Below, piece by piece: positions 1-9,276 of a DNA stretch of 64,000 nt. Position numbers and translations under genes: made by a program. The stretch is taken from positions 7,580,123 through 7,644,122 of the forward strand of contig NZ_AP018227.1 of the NCBI RefSeq assembly GCF_002368095.1, written 5' to 3'. This DNA comes from Calothrix parasitica NIES-267. Its GTDB lineage: Bacteria; Cyanobacteriota; Cyanobacteriia; Cyanobacteriales; Nostocaceae. The first letter of the stretch is position 1; each line of letters starts with the position of its first letter. The notes under the pieces were generated by a model. The model was not told the DNA's origin. It saw only the letters and a program-made list of their open reading frames with translations, and did not search any database.

Positions 1-1197
1 ATATCCGGCTTTTCGTAAATTCCTCATTAAACGTCGGAAACTAACATTATCCTTACCAGTATGATTTTGAATCGCAATTCGTAAAGAACCTGGTTCAACA
101 GGTTGTAACTCATTTTCAGCTTCTATACCGAAGTGTTGAGCCATCATTGTACTAATACGACGAGGACTTGGTATCCAGTAGCTTGCATTGTACTCGCTTG
201 GAGTGCTAAAACGTCCTGGTAACATGAGCATTTGCATGTTTGAGCGATTAGTTCTGACTCCAAAACCTACCAGCGCTAATAATTCTTCAACCGTTAAGTT
301 TGTATCTATATGTTCCTTGACTACGTTAAGAATTTTAGGTAATTGTGCTAAAGTCGCTGGATTAAGCGCTTGATCCATTAACGCTCGCATCACCATTTGC
401 TGACGCTGAATTCGACCAATATCTCCTCTTCCATCATTACGAAAACGTAGAAGTTGGAGCGCTTTATCACCATCTAGATGCTGTCTACCCGCTTTTAAAT
501 TTATATATAAATGCTGGGAATCATCTTGATACTTTAAATCTTCAGGAACGTTTACCGTTACTCCTCCCAAAGCATCAATTAACTTACCCACCCCCAAAAC
601 GTTAATCCGCATGTAGCGGTCAATTGCTACTCCTCCGAGAAGATTACTTGCTGTCTTAGCGCTTAAAGCTGGTCCACCATGCACGTTAGAAGCATTAATC
701 TTCTTAATCCCATAACCGTCTACTCTAGTGCGAGTATCTCTAGGGATAGAAAGCATAGTCAACTTTTTGTTCTGAGGATCGAACTTGATCAACAGCATGA
801 CATCAGCAAGACCATCAAAAGAATTAACTTGAGGTAGGTATCCTAAATCTCTGACTTTAGATGGAGGATTTTGTGTATCGGGGGGAAGTACGCTCATCCC
901 CATAACTAAAACGTTGACAGGGCGAGTTAATTCGGAAAAACGCAGCCCACCTCCGGCAATACTATCATTCTCGAATACAGCAGCCTCATCCGCACTCAGA
1001 CTGGCTTGCATTAAGGGGGTACTACTTAACGAAACTGCTAAGAGCGCTCCTGCGGTAGCCGATATCATCGCAATACCACTCATACCGACCCAAAACCACA
1101 ACCACTTTCCAGATTTGGGCTTATTCCCTTTGTTATTATTCGATTTGGGAGGGGACGCAGAATGGCTATCTTGCGCCGAAGTTCTTTGAATGGTCAC
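1..1197 (-). CDS. LytR-CpsA-Psr (LCP) family protein, 3' end cut by window edge
   Basis: LCP enzymes transfer lipid-linked glycopolymers to peptidoglycan at the outer face of the plasma membrane. Seen on the minus strand: a Ser/Asn/Lys-rich cytoplasmic N-terminus, one membrane segment (about residues 28-50, WLWFWVGMSGIAMISATAG), then the LCP core with the IPRDTRTRV motif, the GDIGRIQRQQ arginine cluster and RFRNDGRGD. After it begins a LytR_C-like stretch (LRIAIQNHTG). 399 codons are visible and no stop is reached. I chose GTG at 1197 because AGGAAG lies a few bases upstream; an in-frame GTG at 1209 is the alternative. Family assignment is firm; the exact polymer transferred is unknown. Confidence 0.9.
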   Translation of the reverse strand, partial: MTIQRTSAQDSHSASPPKSNNNKGNKPKSGKWLWFWVGMSGIAMISATAGALLAVSLSSTPLMQASLSADEAAVFENDSIAGGGLRFSELTRPVNVLVMGMSVLPPDTQNPPSKVRDLGYLPQVNSFDGLADVMLLIKFDPQNKKLTMLSIPRDTRTRVDGYGIKKINASNVHGGPALSAKTASNLLGGVAIDRYMRINVLGVGKLIDALGGVTVNVPEDLKYQDDSQHLYINLKAGRQHLDGDKALQLLRFRNDGRGDIGRIQRQQMVMRALMDQALNPATLAQLPKILNVVKEHIDTNLTVEELLALVGFGVRTNRSNMQMLMLPGRFSTPSEYNASYWIPSPRRISTMMAQHFGIEAENELQPVEPGSLRIAIQNHTGKDNVSFRRLMRNLRKAGY

Positions 1198-1495
1198 TGA
1201 CTTCCTCACACTTATTGATAAAAATTCAAATTTCTGCTTTGCATTTGAGCAGACGAATCAACCCATAATAGCTAACTCTTAATTATCAGTGCTAACTACA
1301 CAACTTTCGTGTCAACCACAACACTTATAGCAGTATTTCTCCTATTTTTTTAGTTAATCCGGAGATGTTTTATTGAAGAATAGCAACTTTATACTAAATT
1401 TTACTGTAAAGGTATGAATATCTAAGTATAATAAATATCCTTTGATTAAGTATTGAGCCTGCTTTCCTATTTCCTATTTAATACTTTTACCTTTA

Positions 1496-1885
1496 TCAAG
1501 ATAAATATTTATCTACTACTTTCTCTGCAAACTGGCTGAATCCCGGTAAACGTTGAGACTTGCCTTTAAAAGTGCGAATAATTAACCATGCACTGACTAT
1601 AAAATAACCACTGGTCACAAAGCTGTTGAGAATTTGCAAGCGTAGTGCGAAAAATTCTGAAGTTGAAGCTCCAGTTCCCAGAAGTATGTATCCTATACAC
1701 CAAGTTAATGCTAATGTAATTGACAAACGAGAGGTTCTTAATTGTTCCCGACTTCCTTCACGCCGATAAAGCGTCCATAAGGATGGGAAAAAACCAATTA
1801 CTGGAATTACATATATAAGCATTCCAATAAGAGAAATGTCTTGTTTTTTGACTTTGCTTATATCATTTGATTCAAAATGCTTCAT
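1496..1885 (-). CDS. small conserved-type membrane protein, unknown function
   Basis: A 129-residue protein with a short charged N-terminus and about three hydrophobic segments (residues about 17-38, 54-75 and 84-106), ending in a basic and amphipathic tail (KGKSQRLPGFSQFAEKVVDKYLS-type). It has no catalytic motif that I recognise. Its start faces the start of the AI-2E permease gene across a 112-bp gap that must hold both promoters. It could be a small inner-membrane accessory protein. ORF quality is good (ATG start, AT-rich codon use like its neighbours), but the product is not identified. Confidence 0.6.
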   Translation of the reverse strand: MKHFESNDISKVKKQDISLIGMLIYVIPVIGFFPSLWTLYRREGSREQLRTSRLSITLALTWCIGYILLGTGASTSEFFALRLQILNSFVTSGYFIVSAWLIIRTFKGKSQRLPGFSQFAEKVVDKYLS

Positions 1886-1997
1886 TAGTCTGAGTAAAAT
1901 CCTGAACTAGGGGGATAAATGATTGGTCTGTGGTCGGGGATAATAGGCTTATAATCGCTCTATTTAATTAGTTGTCCAACGGCAATTAGCTTTTTTT

Positions 1998-3200
1998 ATG
2001 CACACACTTAAGCTTTATTATTGGTGGCAAAGCTTAACACCAATAGGCCGAATCGGTGTAATCGCTGTTGTTGCTCCTCTGTTAGTGATTAACGGTTGGG
2101 CATTTTCAGTAATTTTTGATTACTTCCACTCGCTGATAGTCATTTTAGCCGGAGCTTCGGTGTTAGCGTTTCTGCTCAACTATCCCGTAAGCTGGCTGGA
2201 GCGTCAAGGTTTACAGCGAGAACCTATTGCAATTTTAGTATTTTTACTTACTTTATCTATTCTATTAGCTTTGGGTGTTACATTAGTTCCCCTAGCGCTT
2301 ACTCAAGCTCAACAATTGGTTGCTCGTTTACCGGAATTAATTGATTCGGGACGCAGCCAATTAATGATATTAAATGAAAAAGCAGATGGCTTGGGTTTAC
2401 CAATCAATTTAGATGCTTTGCTAGTACAGATTAATGACCGAGTTAAAGGACAATTGCAAGCTATAGCCGGACAGGTATTGAATTTAGCGGTAGTCACGGT
2501 AACAAGCTTGCTCGATATTGTTCTAACAATGGTTCTAACATTCTATCTGTTACAGCATGGAGGGGAACTTTGGCAAAGTTTGGTTGGTTGGCTTCCGACA
2601 AAATTTCGCAACCCTTTTTCGGAAACAGTACGTCTTAGCTTTCAAAACTTCTTTATTACTCAGTTAATCTTATCTATTTGCATGGCATCAGCTTTAATTC
2701 TGATGTTTTTATGGCTGAAAGTACCTTTTGGCTTACTTTTTGGCTTAACTATCGGTATTATGGCTTTAGTGCCTTTTGGCGGTTCTGTAGGTATTGCTCT
2801 AACCACATCCTTAGTCGCATTACAAGACTTTTGGATTGGCATGAGGGCATTAATGGCTGCGGTTATCGTACAGCAAATTCTTGAGAATATAATTGCTCCA
2901 CGGATTTTGGGTAGCTTTACAGGCTTAAATCCTGTTTGGGTTTTAATTTCGGTGTTGACGGGAGCCAGAATAGGAGGACTTTTGGGTGTAATTGTTGCGG
3001 TACCCAGCGCTGTTGTGATTAAAACAGCAATAGAAGCAATACGACCTTCGATTTCCAACAACGATAAAAATGATAAAGATGATATTGCTTCGGAACAAAG
3101 CGAAGACTCTTACCATAAACCAACAAAGGACACTAATCCTGAACTTAGTGTCCCTTCGGTAGATGTAGCTGCACCCAAAACATCTCCTCCAACTGTTTGA
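1998..3200 (+). CDS. AI-2E family transporter (UPF0118/PerM-like permease)
   Basis: A 400-residue polytopic membrane protein of the AI-2E exporter/PerM superfamily (PF01594). Visible are two N-terminal membrane helices, the long amphipathic middle (QLVARLPELIDSGRSQLM), and the C-terminal helix bundle with the family signature LVPFGGSVGIALTTSLVAL and QQILENIIAPRILG. The last roughly 45 residues are a hydrophilic Asp/Ser/Pro-rich tail beyond the family core, probably cytoplasmic. Members export small molecules or act in ion/proton exchange; the substrate cannot be read from sequence. The gene is divergent from the small membrane protein and convergent with the serpin gene. Confidence 0.9.
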   Translation: MHTLKLYYWWQSLTPIGRIGVIAVVAPLLVINGWAFSVIFDYFHSLIVILAGASVLAFLLNYPVSWLERQGLQREPIAILVFLLTLSILLALGVTLVPLALTQAQQLVARLPELIDSGRSQLMILNEKADGLGLPINLDALLVQINDRVKGQLQAIAGQVLNLAVVTVTSLLDIVLTMVLTFYLLQHGGELWQSLVGWLPTKFRNPFSETVRLSFQNFFITQLILSICMASALILMFLWLKVPFGLLFGLTIGIMALVPFGGSVGIALTTSLVALQDFWIGMRALMAAVIVQQILENIIAPRILGSFTGLNPVWVLISVLTGARIGGLLGVIVAVPSAVVIKTAIEAIRPSISNNDKNDKDDIASEQSEDSYHKPTKDTNPELSVPSVDVAAPKTSPPTV

Positions 3201-3357
3201 TAAAACTATTAATTATCCACAAATAATGGTTTATTAGAAGCTGCAAACAAACTCTATAAAACCCATTTACTCAAGAATCTGAAACTGTGGAATTGTAATA
3301 ATTGAAGCATAAATTATCTTATTCCCTATTGGGTGTTACGAATTACGAATTATACTT

Positions 3358-3382
3358 AACCGCTTTCATCAAGTTAGCGGTT
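3358..3382 (-). terminator. weak hairpin overlapping the serpin stop codon
   Basis: AACCGCT (3358-3364) pairs with AGCGGTT (3376-3382) around an 11-base loop. The hairpin covers the end of the serpin gene and lies in the convergent gap with the AI-2E gene. The following T-run on the minus strand is poor, so it may be a weak terminator or may be chance. Confidence 0.3.
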
Positions 3383-4700
3383 CAACAATTGAACCCATAA
3401 ATAAAACAGTTCCGGTTTGATTATCTCGAATAGCGCAGAAGAATGGACGGTCAACAATCATCCGAAATGGCTTTTGGGAAGGAATTTGTGCTGAGGTTAA
3501 TGCTATTCCAACTGAAGTTGTAGCAGCAGCTTCGGTTCCTTCCTCATTTACTTCAACGAAAGTTTTGTGTTTAACTTGACTGATTTTGAGGTTATTTCCC
3601 ATCTCCGAGAAATTCGCATTATTAGTAAATGCTTCTTCCATCCCTAAAGCCGAAAGTGCATCATTGAGTGTTGCTTCATAGTCCATTTTGAAGCGAGGTA
3701 AACGTAATGAACCATTCCGTAAAGCAAATTGAGACATCCATTTTTCCCAATTAGCTGCATTCAAGCTGTCATAAAAAGAATTTAGGTCTGAGTCTTGCTT
3801 GGGTAAAAACACATAAAAACTAACTCTACCATTTTCACCATAAGGTAAACTTACTGCTTGAAACTTTTCGCTTTCATAGTATTTATAGTCACCCGATTGT
3901 GACATCATCGGATGTTGTTTTTCTTCACCAGATAAAAGATAAAAAGGAAGTTGAGCCGTCTTTTCTTGGTCAAACTCTTGTTTCCAACTGCCTTTAAAAT
4001 AAATCGCGTTCAGTAAAAATAGTACTTGGTTGGGGTCAATTTTATCGACAATTTTTTCAATTTTACCTTGTGTATTTTCTTTAACCCAACTGTTGATTTT
4101 ATTAGGTGTATCAGAATCTGCAAAATCTAAATTTGCGACCTTAGCTTGATAAAATTCTTGATTATTCTGGATAAAATCTGACTTCAAGTTAACGTTTTGG
4201 TCTGCCCATAGTGAATTAGCTATATTTAAATTTACTTTAGGGTCGGGGTTTTCTAAACTCTTTTTTAATTCTGCATAATTAGAATTTACTTGCTGCAAAT
4301 TCAGACCTTGTAATTCTAAAGCTTTAGCCATTACTTCTTTAGTACTACCATCAGCACCGTTATAAGTCATTGCTAGAGCAAGAGCGATACTCGAAGGAGA
4401 AACAAATATATTTTTATTGTTATCTTTAACTAACAATTGAGAAAATAAATTAAAGCCAAATTTAGTATTAGCAGAAACTAATTTTGTATCTATTGAGGCA
4501 GATTTATCCGCAACTGGTAACTCCGACTTTGGCGCTTGAGATTCCGCAAGAGCGCTATTATTACTACTATTTACTTGAGAGCATCCAATAACACCCATAA
4601 GCATAACGCTTGCAGCAGCCAAAACATAACGCCTTCCTAAACTAACTGCATAGCGTCTTTGTAGAAAGTTTTGTCGAGCATTGCTAAAATTTTTGTTCAT
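3369..4700 (-). CDS. serpin-family protease inhibitor, predicted lipoprotein
   Basis: Serpins are suicide inhibitors that trap serine or cysteine proteases by inserting their reactive loop. This 443-residue protein has the whole serpin core: the NIFVSPSSIALALAMTYNGA helix region, the NAIYFKGSW shutter motif, and a hinge EEGTEAAATTS (about residues 386-396) with the small residues required for loop insertion. It ends with DRPFFCAIRDNQTGTVLFMG. By hinge spacing the scissile bond falls near the ALTS residues, so P1 is probably Thr or a neighbour (inference). The N-terminus carries RR-Y-V-L followed by a hydrophobic stretch and lipobox VIGC (Cys40), suggesting a lipid-anchored, possibly Tat-exported, periplasmic or outer-surface inhibitor. 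Confidence 0.93.
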   Translation of the reverse strand: MNKNFSNARQNFLQRRYAVSLGRRYVLAAASVMLMGVIGCSQVNSSNNSALAESQAPKSELPVADKSASIDTKLVSANTKFGFNLFSQLLVKDNNKNIFVSPSSIALALAMTYNGADGSTKEVMAKALELQGLNLQQVNSNYAELKKSLENPDPKVNLNIANSLWADQNVNLKSDFIQNNQEFYQAKVANLDFADSDTPNKINSWVKENTQGKIEKIVDKIDPNQVLFLLNAIYFKGSWKQEFDQEKTAQLPFYLLSGEEKQHPMMSQSGDYKYYESEKFQAVSLPYGENGRVSFYVFLPKQDSDLNSFYDSLNAANWEKWMSQFALRNGSLRLPRFKMDYEATLNDALSALGMEEAFTNNANFSEMGNNLKISQVKHKTFVEVNEEGTEAAATTSVGIALTSAQIPSQKPFRMIVDRPFFCAIRDNQTGTVLFMGSIVEPLT

Positions 4701-4958
4701 ATCACCACCATTTCGCCATCCTGCTTTGTTTTAACTATGCCATCTACAACTAATTAGCAATTGGATGGTTACAGTTTTAGCAACAGAGTATAACAAGCAG
4801 CTATTTAATTTTTGAAAGTAAAATATTAATTATTTCGCTATTTAGATTACAAATATAACAAAAATATTTTATACTACTCTCAGGATAGAGGCAATAAATA
4901 ATAAACAAATACTTAATTGTTTTGGTTACGCTTACTTTTATAACTAACTTTTGGTGCA

Positions 4959-7364
4959 ATGAGTGACAAAAACTACAATTCTCCAAATAATAATATTCTC
5001 TTTCAAGAAGTTTTAAGGCTTGTTGAAAGTTTAATTATGACTAAAACGGGCAAGCACCTTTCTAATATTGAGGTTTTAGTTTTACGCGGTTCTTGGAAAG
5101 GTCATAAATACAACCAAATTGCCACCGAAAGCGGTTATACAGGCGAATACATTAAGAATGATATTGGACCAAAACTTTGGAAGCGTTTATCATTAGCCTT
5201 AGAAAAAAAAGTTACGAAAAATAACTTTAAAGCAATACTGGAACAATATATTTATCAAGTAGAAAAAGGTAAAGTAATATCTAAATCGATATCGAATAAT
5301 TTAGAAAATAATGAAAATTTTATTAATACAAATAATTTAATAGCAACACCAAAACCTATATATCATAATCTTCCATCACGAGATTATACAAAGTTAGTTG
5401 GTCGCGAAGTTGAAGCAAGAAAACTGTTAGAAATACTATCTTTTGAATGGACAATACCTTGCGTAAGTATTGAAGGTATTGGAGGTGCTGGAAAAACTAG
5501 TTTAGCTTTAGATATTGCCTATCGCTGTTTGAAAGCAAGTAACGATATTTACTTGAAAAGACAGTCAGAAAGTAACATACCATCTTTTGAATTGATAGTT
5601 TTTACCTCTGCAAAATCTCAGTTTTTTACATCTAAAGGCACTATACCCCGCTTAAGACGAGAAAAAACATTAGTAGATATTTTTACTAGCATAATACGTA
5701 CAGTTAGCTTTTACGATTCTCGAACAGCAAGTTTTGAAGACACCTACGAGCAAATTTACAAATGCTTGGCTAATATGCGGACTTTGCTGATTATTGATAA
5801 TCTAGATACTTTAGAAGAACAACAACAAGTACTCAGCTTTTTATACGAGCTTCCACCAACGGTAAAAGCTTTAATTACTAGTAGAGAAAAAACTCCCTTC
5901 AATACTGTTAATCTGTCATCTTTGACTAAAACTGAAGCATTAATGTTAATTCAACAGCAAGCGAATGAAAAGCAAGTAGATTTAGATTTTAAGCAATGCA
6001 TTCAGCTCTATCAAACTACAGGAGGAATTCCCGCAGCAATCATCTATGCTATTAGTCAAATTGCTGCTGGTTATAGCTTTTATAGTGTCACTTCTGTGTT
6101 AATGCCCACCCAAGGAGACTTTTGCCGTTTCTACTTTGAAAGCTCGGTACAGCAACTGAAAGAAAAGCCAGCCTATAATTTTTTAATGGCTTTATCATTG
6201 TTTGCTAAACCTGCAACTTGCGAAGCACTGCGAGCTGTTGCTGGTGTAAAAAATCCCTTGGATGTAGCAGATGGTTTAGCTAAGTTGCAACAACTTTCCT
6301 TGATAAATTATCGTCAAGGATGTTATGAGATGCTACATTTAACTCGTGAATATGCACTCTCAAAAATGTCTAATAATCCTGAATTTGAAATGAGTGCCCG
6401 CAACCGTTGGGTCAAATGGTATGTTGAATTTGCTCAACAGCATGGAGGTAAAGACTGGCGAGAATGGCAAGATTATCAAAACTTAGAAGATGAATGGGGT
6501 AACTTGTCAGATGTGATTGAATGGTGTATTGCTAATAATTATTATCGCCATGCCTGTAAACTATGGCAAAGTGTAAAATGTTATACGTATTCATTTGCGT
6601 ATCGTCAAAATCGTTTAAGTTATTGGGATGCTCCGTTGTTATGGTTGGAGTGGCTGAGTGAAGCCGCTGTTTCTCGCGAAGACTTTCCAACAGCAGCTCA
6701 AATGATTGGTGAGCGGGCTTGGAAGTTGACATTACTAGCACAAGAACAGCACTTGGCTTTAGCTGATGATTTATATAATCGGGCTTGGCAGTTGCATCAA
6801 CATCTTACTTTAGATATGCAAGTAGATTTAGCGATTCATATTGGTGTTTGGTATATCCAAAAGCAGCAATTTCTGCAAGCAACTGACTGGCTTAAGCGAG
6901 CTAAAACGCTACTAAATAATCCAGATAATTTACAAATTGATTCAAGTCTTGCAACTCGCTTATCTCTCCATATTCTTTATTACGAAGGCGAGATTTATTA
7001 TAAAACTGAAAATTATCAAGACAGCAAAATTTTATTTAAAAAAGTATTCGACAAAGCTCAATCAATTGGTTGGAAACGTGCTAGTCTCTTAGCTAAAGAT
7101 TTTTTGGCAGATATTGCACTCAAGCAGGGAAAATTGCAACAAGCCCAAGATTATTTAGCAGAAGTTTTACAGGTAGCAGAAAATAATCAAGATAAATGTA
7201 GTCGAGCATACACAAAGCGTTCTTTAGCTCGTTTGGAAAAAAAGCTAGGTAATCTGAATTTAGCCAAACGATGGGTGTATGAAGCTGTTAATGAGTTTGA
7301 AATTTTAGGTATGAAACCAGAAGCAAGAGAAACCCAAGCATTAATTCAAACTATTGAACCTTGA
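4959..7364 (+). CDS. STAND ATPase: N-terminal HTH-like domain, NB-ARC, TPR array
   Basis: An 801-residue signal-transduction ATPase with numerous domains. Residues about 10-100 form a small helical domain with a KGHKYNQIATESGYTGEYIK helix-turn-helix-like segment, resembling the N-terminal domain of cyanobacterial NB-ARC proteins (vMAP-type). The NB-ARC core shows the P-loop GIGGAGKTS (173-181), Walker B LLIIDNLD (276-283), the ITSRE sensor (306-310) and GGIPAA (355-360, the GLPL equivalent). A winged-helix region follows, then helical TPR-like repeats from about residue 600 to the end. STAND proteins oligomerise on ligand binding; in cyanobacteria they act as regulators or immune sensors. No toxic effector domain is visible here, so a regulatory role is as likely as defence. 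Confidence 0.88.
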   Translation: MSDKNYNSPNNNILFQEVLRLVESLIMTKTGKHLSNIEVLVLRGSWKGHKYNQIATESGYTGEYIKNDIGPKLWKRLSLALEKKVTKNNFKAILEQYIYQVEKGKVISKSISNNLENNENFINTNNLIATPKPIYHNLPSRDYTKLVGREVEARKLLEILSFEWTIPCVSIEGIGGAGKTSLALDIAYRCLKASNDIYLKRQSESNIPSFELIVFTSAKSQFFTSKGTIPRLRREKTLVDIFTSIIRTVSFYDSRTASFEDTYEQIYKCLANMRTLLIIDNLDTLEEQQQVLSFLYELPPTVKALITSREKTPFNTVNLSSLTKTEALMLIQQQANEKQVDLDFKQCIQLYQTTGGIPAAIIYAISQIAAGYSFYSVTSVLMPTQGDFCRFYFESSVQQLKEKPAYNFLMALSLFAKPATCEALRAVAGVKNPLDVADGLAKLQQLSLINYRQGCYEMLHLTREYALSKMSNNPEFEMSARNRWVKWYVEFAQQHGGKDWREWQDYQNLEDEWGNLSDVIEWCIANNYYRHACKLWQSVKCYTYSFAYRQNRLSYWDAPLLWLEWLSEAAVSREDFPTAAQMIGERAWKLTLLAQEQHLALADDLYNRAWQLHQHLTLDMQVDLAIHIGVWYIQKQQFLQATDWLKRAKTLLNNPDNLQIDSSLATRLSLHILYYEGEIYYKTENYQDSKILFKKVFDKAQSIGWKRASLLAKDFLADIALKQGKLQQAQDYLAEVLQVAENNQDKCSRAYTKRSLARLEKKLGNLNLAKRWVYEAVNEFEILGMKPEARETQALIQTIEP

Positions 7365-7995
7365 TTCAAAAAGTTAAAGAAGAGCATCTTCAAAATAAAT
7401 AATTTATAATATAATCTATTCTATTTATTCTCATTAAAAGAAAAATATTGCAATTCATTTTTTCAATAACTTATACAGCTATATTGATTTTAAAAAAATA
7501 ATAACTACCTTTTACTTAACTTTTCCCTGCTGACAAATGCGAGTATTTGCTTAAGAATATGAACTTGTAATCTGCTTTTTGTCTATAAAGCAGTTTGCCT
7601 TATTCAAGGTATACACAGTTGGAACACACTGATAGAGGTTTTTTCATCGGGTGCATCTTTTTTCTGATTATTTCAGCATGAAATATGAGAGTGATTGTAA
7701 ATACAACATAATTACAGAAAGTTGAGGTTACAGAAAATATTTCTTAAATTCTCAAAAATTCATAGTAGCTGAATTTATTAACATACTTACAAAATATGAA
7801 GCATTAACATCGGGGAGTGGATATTCTCTCACACTTATCAAAGCTTATAACCAGATGCTAAATAGATTAAAGAACTTTTATAGGGACTCAAAATTATCAG
7901 AATCGTGCATTTAGTTATTTAATTTAGTGATTTTATTTATGTGACGTACAATCATATTTTCAGCATCAAAAAAATATTAAGGTTTAACTACAAAA
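7365..7995. other. intergenic region, no gene recognised
   Basis: About 630 bp of very AT-rich DNA between the STAND ATPase and the DUF4347 gene. I found no ORF with credible protein features, no tRNA and no strong hairpin. It presumably holds the promoter of the downstream gene. Confidence 0.5.
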
Positions 7996-8487
7996 ATGAG
8001 TAATAGCAAAGTGATTACTTTAGTTGTTATAGACCCTGCTATTAGAGATTTTCATTTATTAGAAGAGCGTATATTAGAAGGCATGATACCTCAAGCAGAT
8101 GTTTTGGTTCTAGAGCCAAATAAAACAGAAATACAGCAAATTACTCGTAATATACAAAAATACGCTCAACTTTCAGATTTGCATATTATCTCACAGGGTT
8201 CTCCGGGGTGTCTATATCTAGGAAATAGCAGCTTATCCGTTCACAACTTTAACTACTACGCTCCTCAATTAAGAAGGTGGTCAGCTAGCAATATTTTCCT
8301 ATATGGCTGTAACCTAGGTTCCGAAGAAATTGGTAAAAAATTTATTTTGCGTTTGTATAAAACAACTGGTGCAAAAATTTCTACTTTGACCAGTAACAAA
8401 GAAACGCATACAAAAGTAGGAGTTGGTAACTGGACTACCAGCGAATACACATCAATAAAATCAGAATTAAGAGCGTTAATGGCATAG
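7996..8487 (+). CDS. stand-alone DUF4347 domain protein
   Basis: The whole 163-residue protein is one DUF4347 domain (PF14252). It has the pattern VVIDPAIRD, an LHII[S]-GSPG motif followed by LYLGNSSLS, the LFLYGCNLGS-type motif (Cys105) and the final TTGAKISTLTSNKETHTKVG-NWT. In known proteins this domain usually sits at the N-terminus of very large secreted adhesin or hemolysin-like proteins; here it is alone and has no signal peptide. The customary SHG triplet reads SQG (Gln67), so if the domain has a His-Cys dyad as its SHG and GC motifs suggest, it is broken in this copy. Function unknown. It lies 631 bp downstream of the STAND ATPase on the same strand. Confidence 0.82.
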   Translation: MSNSKVITLVVIDPAIRDFHLLEERILEGMIPQADVLVLEPNKTEIQQITRNIQKYAQLSDLHIISQGSPGCLYLGNSSLSVHNFNYYAPQLRRWSASNIFLYGCNLGSEEIGKKFILRLYKTTGAKISTLTSNKETHTKVGVGNWTTSEYTSIKSELRALMA

Positions 8488-8908
8488 GTTGACCTAGTAA
8501 CGCTACAAAAATTAAGCGAAATTCAGAATTATATTAAATAGGGCTACAAAGTAATAAAAAAGTGAGGTGGAGATTTATTAATTATCACGATTGCTTTGCT
8601 AACAGAAACTGATTTGGCTGTTTCTGACGCTGATGCAAAAGTTCTAAATCATTTTAGACTTTTTTTTTGCACCTGAATATATTCCTTAAGGCTGATAATG
8701 TATGCTGCATCACATTATTATATTTATTCAGCAAGCCACAATTAGGCATTTGTAATACCTGACCTTAACCTCTAAATTCCAGCCAAACAAGACAATTTAG
8801 ATACTTTTAGAGTTGAATTATCTTAAAAAGCATCAATTTTTTCTCCTTTACTTCTCCTATGTGCTGCAAGCAAGCAATGCAATCAAGATTGCGCTTGTGT
8901 GGAGAAAG
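8488..8908. other. intergenic region, no gene recognised
   Basis: Roughly 420 bp. A short open stretch (about 8577-8672, reading ITIALLTETDLAVSDADAK) has protein-like composition but no start codon and no family I recognise, so it may be a gene fragment. The rest is AT-rich and unremarkable. Confidence 0.35.
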
Positions 8909-9235
8909 CTACTCTTCGCAACAAGATGCAGGTAATATCGAGCTACATTTACTAAAATCGGCTAAATACTGCTGTAGTAATTCAAACTGATATTTGTTGA
9001 GACTATAGTAAATCCAACGTCCTTCTTGACGAGCGCAAACTAAATTAGCTTCTTTAAGGGTTTTAAGGTGAAAAGACAGCTTTGATTGGCTGACATCTAA
9101 AACATCGCATAAATCGCAAACACAGATTTCACGATTTTTTAGTAATTGCAATACTCTAACCCTTAAGGGTTCTGATAAAGCATGAAAGCCAGAAACAATA
9201 ATATCTGGGACTGTAGCAGGAGTAGATTGCATCAA
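8909..9235 (-). CDS. arsR: ArsR/SmtB-family metalloregulatory repressor, ArsR type
   Basis: A 108-residue winged-helix repressor. The recognition region SQSKLSFHLKTLKEANLV and the wing RQEGRWIYYSL are standard for ArsR/SmtB. The helix before it carries EICVCDLCDVL, matching the CVCDLC arsenite/antimonite site of classical ArsR, and a further Cys-Cys pair lies at the C-terminus (ASCCEE). Metal binding by these cysteines would release DNA. No arsenical pump, reductase or ArsH lies beside it, so its targets are elsewhere or it acts only on itself. It is the downstream gene of a same-strand pair with the aminotransferase (41-bp gap). Confidence 0.88.
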   Translation of the reverse strand: MMQSTPATVPDIIVSGFHALSEPLRVRVLQLLKNREICVCDLCDVLDVSQSKLSFHLKTLKEANLVCARQEGRWIYYSLNKYQFELLQQYLADFSKCSSILPASCCEE

Positions 9236-9276
9236 TTTAGATTGAATAAATAATCAACCATATTCATTAACTTTAT

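Noticed and set aside
914-1189. 91-codon plus-strand frame
   Set aside because: Exact antisense shadow of the LCP gene, which has clear family motifs.
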